From: Beroe ovata | Lineage: Eukaryota > Ctenophora > Nuda > Beroida > Beroidae | Length of the DNA stretch: 22,813 nucleotides | NCBI GenBank assembly: GCA_946803715.1 | Contig: CAMPET010000034.1 | Location: 4,481 to 27,293, forward strand | Direction of reading: 5' to 3' | In this document: positions 19,501 to 22,813 of the stretch, one piece after another | Position numbering within the stretch: position 1 is the first letter of the stretch | How the letters are laid out: each line of letters starts with the position of its first letter | Notes under the pieces: model-generated | Database searches by the model: none | Told to the model about the DNA's origin: nothing | Seen by the model: the letters and a program-made list of their open reading frames with translations, nothing else | Translations under genes and position numbers: made by a program

Positions 19501-22500
19501 GTAGGTACCTAACTAAAGACAAATATTCTTTTCAGATGGATATAATTTGTATGCAATCTAAGATGAGAAGCATTTCTGAAGTGTTATGGAATTTGGCAAG
19601 ACTAGGTGTTAAAATATGACCCTTCATAACAATGTGTGAAAGTCTGGTTGCTGTGGAAACAGAATAATTAAACATATATACTGATAAGAGATTATTCATG
19701 CCACTTCTCGTCTTGTCTTACACTTGTTTTGTTTCACCACAGCACCCTGCTTTGCCTTCCTTCCTTCCATATACAACATCACAAAAGGATAGAGCTATTT
19801 CATTCAAAGAATTGAGTTTGAAGACGTCAGAATATTTCAGAGTTTTCCTGAGTGTTCAGCAAAGCGACAGTCAAAGAGAAAAGCAGTCAGATTTAGGTCT
19901 CAAAGCTTAGACAACACTTCAAAACCAAAGGTTGGATGAATTTCTACATTCTTAGAGAAAGCTTCCACTCAAACTATTCTCATAAACTTCTTCCTGTATG
20001 GTGAAAATTTTCGCTATTAATTGAAATATGTCACAGGAGGATCCATTGTCACTCCTTAAAGCAGTTCTTGGAATGAGGCCAGAAAATTCTAGTTTCTCAG
20101 ATGTGATAGACAAGATACAGCAGGTGAATAGATATTCTGCAATCTGCTGGAAGTTTTTGCAGCTGCTTTTAAATATTTGGTTGTTGAGTTTGCTCCTTGA
20201 AATTACTGATCATACTTTCTTTCCGTATTCAATTTGAAATTGCGTCAATCAGTTCAAGTGTGTCGGTCTGTGTGAAGGGGCACACACACTAAGTGAAACT
20301 TAATCCCGATATATTGAAGAGTAGAATAGATGTTTCGGTAGTGGAGTGAAACTCAATCATTCCAATTTGAATTGGTTGTCAGGCATGGATCATGTTGCAA
20401 TGCCGTTAGGTAGAAGCAGTTATTAATGGTAGGATTCCAACTCCTCGTTTCTAGATTTTAGTTACCTTCCTCGTAATGTATAAAAAAGTAATTTCTAAGC
20501 TGTATCAATAAAATACCTCAGCTCCAAGACAGGCTGGTATCACAAAGGTGCATCACAAGCAAGAAATCCTACGAAATAGAGACCCTCAAGTGTAGGTTGG
20601 AGTCAACTGGTCATGAAATAGAATGTCTGAAGATCGAAAACAGGAAGCATGTGCTGAGAACAAAAGCGTTCGATGCAGAGGTCAGTGACAGACATGAGAC
20701 AATATCCCGCTTGTCCTCACCCATATATCTATTCCATATAAGGAATAACCTCTCTCTCTTCTGCTCTAGATGCTGCGGATCGGATCTCGGAGAAAGCAAC
20801 AACGGGACGCTCTGCGGAGTGCCAGTCTCCCAGCAACGCTGGGTCGCAGATTTCCTGATATGGTGGTGGAAACCAGACAGCCGAGTCTGGCGTCAAACAG
20901 TCTGAAGAGTGCTAGCTGGGATAGTGTTGGTGCTAAAGAGAAGGTAAGCTGGAAATGTCTTGGGATGTGAGTTGCTTGATTGAGGTTGCTTGATTGAGGT
21001 TCAAGTTGACCTATATATTCTATGGTATAATACGCGTTTTACGTAATACGCATTGCATTGGGTACCTCTCATGATAACTTTGCAACTCCCTTCTTCTGTT
21101 ACAGTTGGACAGTGAGAAGAGGCCGAGTTATCTTTCCGAAGTTATATCGGAAGATTTCGATTACACCAGTGATTTCGAGACGACACTACAAGACATCGGC
21201 CTGGAAGATAACAAATACCTCAAACAGAAAGTCCAGGTCTGTGGTATAGCCACTCTTAGTGTGGGTTGTGAGATTTTCGATACCTTTAATTAACAGTTTT
21301 ATAGAGTTTAATAAATAAGTTGCGAGAATTAGTAACTTCTTGGGTAGGCACCTAATCTCCCCCTGCCCGGGCTCGTGTCCAATCTCCATAATGAATCCTG
21401 ATAAATCAGATTATCCTGCATTCTCCACCAGTAAATAATAACCGGGCGCTGGGCAGGTGGCTCTGGGGTGTCTCACCCCATATTATGTAAATCCAACTCC
21501 TAGTATTGCGAACTTGGCAACATTGTTGCTATGGTAACAACCAATGGAGGCATCAATCCCCGTATAATATAATACTGATAGATGTAATTTAGTTAATGTT
21601 TTCGTCGCTACTTCCGATACTGTTTCGATGTTTAATTCTCCAATTATCACGCTGGTATACTCCAGGTATTACACGTTAATCGTAATAACCGCCGGAATAA
21701 GGAATTTAGCCTTGTACGAGATGAGTGATGAGAAACACAAATGATGTAAACTGGATCTTCTTTTTTCAGATATTGGAGCGATTGTTGAAGGAGTCGACAA
21801 ATCTTCATTCGCAGTCGGGGGAGTTTGAACTTATGTCACAAGATGGGTGAGTGGTGTCAGGAGGGAAGTGGTGTCAGGGTAGAGTAGTGTCAGGAAGAAA
21901 GTGGTGTCAGGATATAGTAGTGTCAAGGGGGAAATGGTGTCAGTGGAAAGTGGTGTCAAGGGGGAACTGGTGCCAGTGTAAAGTGGTGTCAAGGGAGTGG
22001 GGTCGATGAGGAGTGGCGCAAGGGTGGGGTCGTCGAGAAGTGGTGTCAAGGTAAATGGTATCTGCGAGGAGTGGTGTCAAGGTCAAGTGGTGACTATTCC
22101 TACTCCTCGCCAGAGAATGCATTTCACGAACTGACGTGGATAGGCTGAGGCGGGAATATGATAAACTGCTACGAGAAAATGCGAAGCTTCTATCGGAGAG
22201 GTTTGTTTTGTACCTTCCTTCTTATTCTTGAATTCATCCGATCCAATGAAAAGAGATATAGGGTCAATTTTATGGATAAATGTGCTATTGAGATCGACTT
22301 TGATTCTGGATCATGCTCCTTCATCAATACTTCGTTTCAGATTGGACATATCTTCTGAAATGGATCAACTCAACAGCGCTAATGTCCAACTGAAAAGGGA
22401 GATAGAGCAGTTTGAGATAAAGGTTCGGATTGATTGAGTTTTTTCGATAGATTCACTACTGATTCTATTGATCAGTTATTGATAAGTCCTCAATTAGTAA

Positions 22501-22746
22501 TCGATTAATTAGCTTATTACATCCGTAGATTCAGACTCTCAAGCAGAAATCTGCTAAAGAGGATGTAGTTGGAAAGGTAGCATCCCAGAGGTATGAAATA
22601 ATCGTGGAATATCTTTTACTCGATGATTCCCACTTTCAGTTTCAGTCGTTCATACTTTATCTTGTTGGTAAGACATGATTCCTCTTTTCTCTTCAGCACT
22701 TGCAGTGAGAATGGAGGGTCTTGTAACGACTGCAAAGCTAACATCA
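19456..22746 (+). CDS. Coiled-coil protein gene, 5' portion (continues off the window)
   Basis: Eleven phase-consistent coding exons: 19456-19500, 19841-19930, 20037-20123, 20522-20680, 20770-20943, 21105-21236, 21770-21846, 22114-22200, 22341-22422, 22529-22590 and 22697-22746. They give about 348 residues before the window ends. The N-terminus is basic and Ser-rich (KRQSKRKAVRFRSQS). A heptad-like Leu/Glu/Lys region follows in exon 4. Exon 5 is Arg/Ser-rich, exon 6 is acidic, and exons 7-10 resume coiled coil (VDRLRREYDKLLRENAKLL). The last visible exon has a Cys cluster (TCSENGGSCNDCK). No catalytic motif or signal peptide is seen. It is probably an intracellular structural or adaptor protein; family not recognised. 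Confidence 0.8.
19841..19930 (+). CDS. Coiled-coil gene coding exon 2
   Basis: A 30-codon phase-0 exon with acceptor gaatatttcag and donor CCAAAG|gttgga. It encodes a basic Ser-rich segment (SFPECSAKRQSKRKAVRFRS). A stronger acceptor at 19742 is not compatible, because its phase-0 frame hits a stop. Confidence 0.65.
20037..20123 (+). CDS. Coiled-coil gene coding exon 3
   Basis: A 29-codon phase-0 exon (EDPLSLLKAVLGMRPENSSF, then SDVIDKIQQ) with acceptor aatatgtcacag and donor CAGCAG|gtgaat. Confidence 0.8.
20522..20680 (+). CDS. Coiled-coil gene coding exon 4
   Basis: A 53-codon phase-0 exon with acceptor aaatacctcag and donor GCAGAG|gtcagt. It contains heptad-like spacing (LQDRLVSQRC, YEIETLKCRLES, IECLKIENRK), a predicted coiled coil. 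Confidence 0.8.
20770..20943 (+). CDS. Coiled-coil gene coding exon 5
   Basis: A 58-codon phase-0 exon with acceptor tctcttctgctctag and donor GAGAAG|gtaagc. It encodes an Arg/Ser-rich, probably disordered linker (MLRIGSRRKQQRDALRSAS) with a Ser-Leu-Lys-Ser stretch near the end. Confidence 0.8.
21105..21236 (+). CDS. Coiled-coil gene coding exon 6
   Basis: A 44-codon phase-0 exon with acceptor cttcttctgttacag and donor GTCCAG|gtctgt. It contains an acidic/aromatic patch (SEDFDYTSDFETTLQDI) and then NKYLKQKVQ leading into the next coil. Confidence 0.85.
21525..21545. promoter_or_regulatory. X-box-like motif followed by CCAAT box
   Basis: GTTGCTATGGTAAC fits the RFX X-box consensus and is followed within three bases by CCAAT, an arrangement seen in some RFX/NF-Y promoters. 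It lies in the intron between coiled-coil exons 6 and 7. Confidence 0.45.
21770..21846 (+). CDS. Coiled-coil gene coding exon 7
   Basis: A phase 0 to 2 exon with acceptor cttcttttttcag and donor GATGG|gtgagt. It encodes ILERLLKESTNLHSQSGEF and then ELMSQD. A minisatellite starts directly after the donor. Confidence 0.85.
21847..22092. repeat. Minisatellite, AGTGGTGTCAAGG-type unit
   Basis: More than ten diverged 16-22 base units built around GTGGTGTCA fill almost the whole intron between coiled-coil exons 7 and 8, starting at the donor itself. Minus-strand open frames across it (DTT/LTPL repeats) are artefacts. Confidence 0.9.
22114..22200 (+). CDS. Coiled-coil gene coding exon 8
   Basis: A phase 2 to 2 exon with acceptor cctactcctcgccag and donor GGAGAG|gtttgt. 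It encodes a clear coiled coil (VDRLRREYDKLLRENAKLL). Confidence 0.85.
22341..22422 (+). CDS. Coiled-coil gene coding exon 9
   Basis: A phase 2 to 0 exon with acceptor aatacttcgtttcag and donor ATAAAG|gttcgg. The coiled coil continues (MDQLNSANVQLKREIEQFE). Confidence 0.85.
22529..22590 (+). CDS. Coiled-coil gene coding exon 10
   Basis: A phase 0 to 2 exon with acceptor ttattacatccgtag and donor CCCAGAG|gtatga. It encodes IQTLKQKSAKEDVVGKVASQ. Confidence 0.8.
22697..22746 (+). CDS. Coiled-coil gene coding exon 11
   Basis: A phase 2 to 1 exon with acceptor cctcttttctcttcag and donor ATCA|gtaagt. It carries three cysteines in TCSENGGSCNDCK. The next exon is outside the window; the remaining 67 bases are intron. 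Confidence 0.75.
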
Positions 22747-22813
22747 GTAAGTCTGACTCGTACTATACACTATTACCTCAGGAACCGATCATCGGATTGA
22801 CGTTAAATTTTGG

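Noticed and set aside
21831-22122. Minus-strand frames rich in Thr-Pro-Leu
   Set aside because: They are translations of the intronic GTGGTGTCA minisatellite.

Overview
This window looks like nuclear DNA from an animal, probably an invertebrate. Protein-coding signal comes in short exons (41-174 nt) bounded by GT...AG splice sites with matching codon phase. They sit among AT-rich introns, (GT)n/(CA)n microsatellites, minisatellites and tandem segmental duplications. The six-frame reading frames are short because the genes are split, so I rebuilt the genes exon by exon. The species cannot be named from the sequence.

Layout. (1) 1-1331, plus strand: a tandem duplication carrying two copies of a terminal exon pair, a hydrophobic (membrane-like) exon and a Cys-rich tail exon with a stop. 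It belongs to an unidentified membrane protein whose 5' part lies outside the window. (2) 14163 down to 2159, minus strand: a complete gene for a DM-domain (Doublesex/Mab-3/DMRT family) transcription factor, assembled as eight exon positions in consistent phase. The first half of the zinc module is in one exon (9418-9542). The second half is present TWICE, as two alternative in-phase exons (8668-8802 and 7617-7775). Each keeps every zinc ligand, but their DNA-recognition tails differ. This is the main discovery candidate: one gene that could make two DM domains of different specificity by choosing one of two exons. (3) 14164-19200, between genes: an E-box (CACGTG) cluster with a CRE just upstream of the DM gene, a 1.2 kb tandem duplication bounded by (GT)n tracts and carrying a tRNA-like SINE, and a GC-rich palindrome-rich island. 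(4) 19209 to the right edge, plus strand: a triple CACGTG site and then at least eleven coding exons (19456-22746) of a coiled-coil protein that I do not recognise and that continues past the window.

How the parts relate. The DM gene and the coiled-coil gene are divergent, about 5 kb apart, and both carry clustered CACGTG sites just upstream of their inferred starts. The left-hand membrane-protein gene and the DM gene converge at about 1.3-2.2 kb. All exon models are conceptual, resting on open phase-compatible exons with splice consensus and, for the DM gene, exact zinc-ligand spacing. They have not been checked against transcripts.
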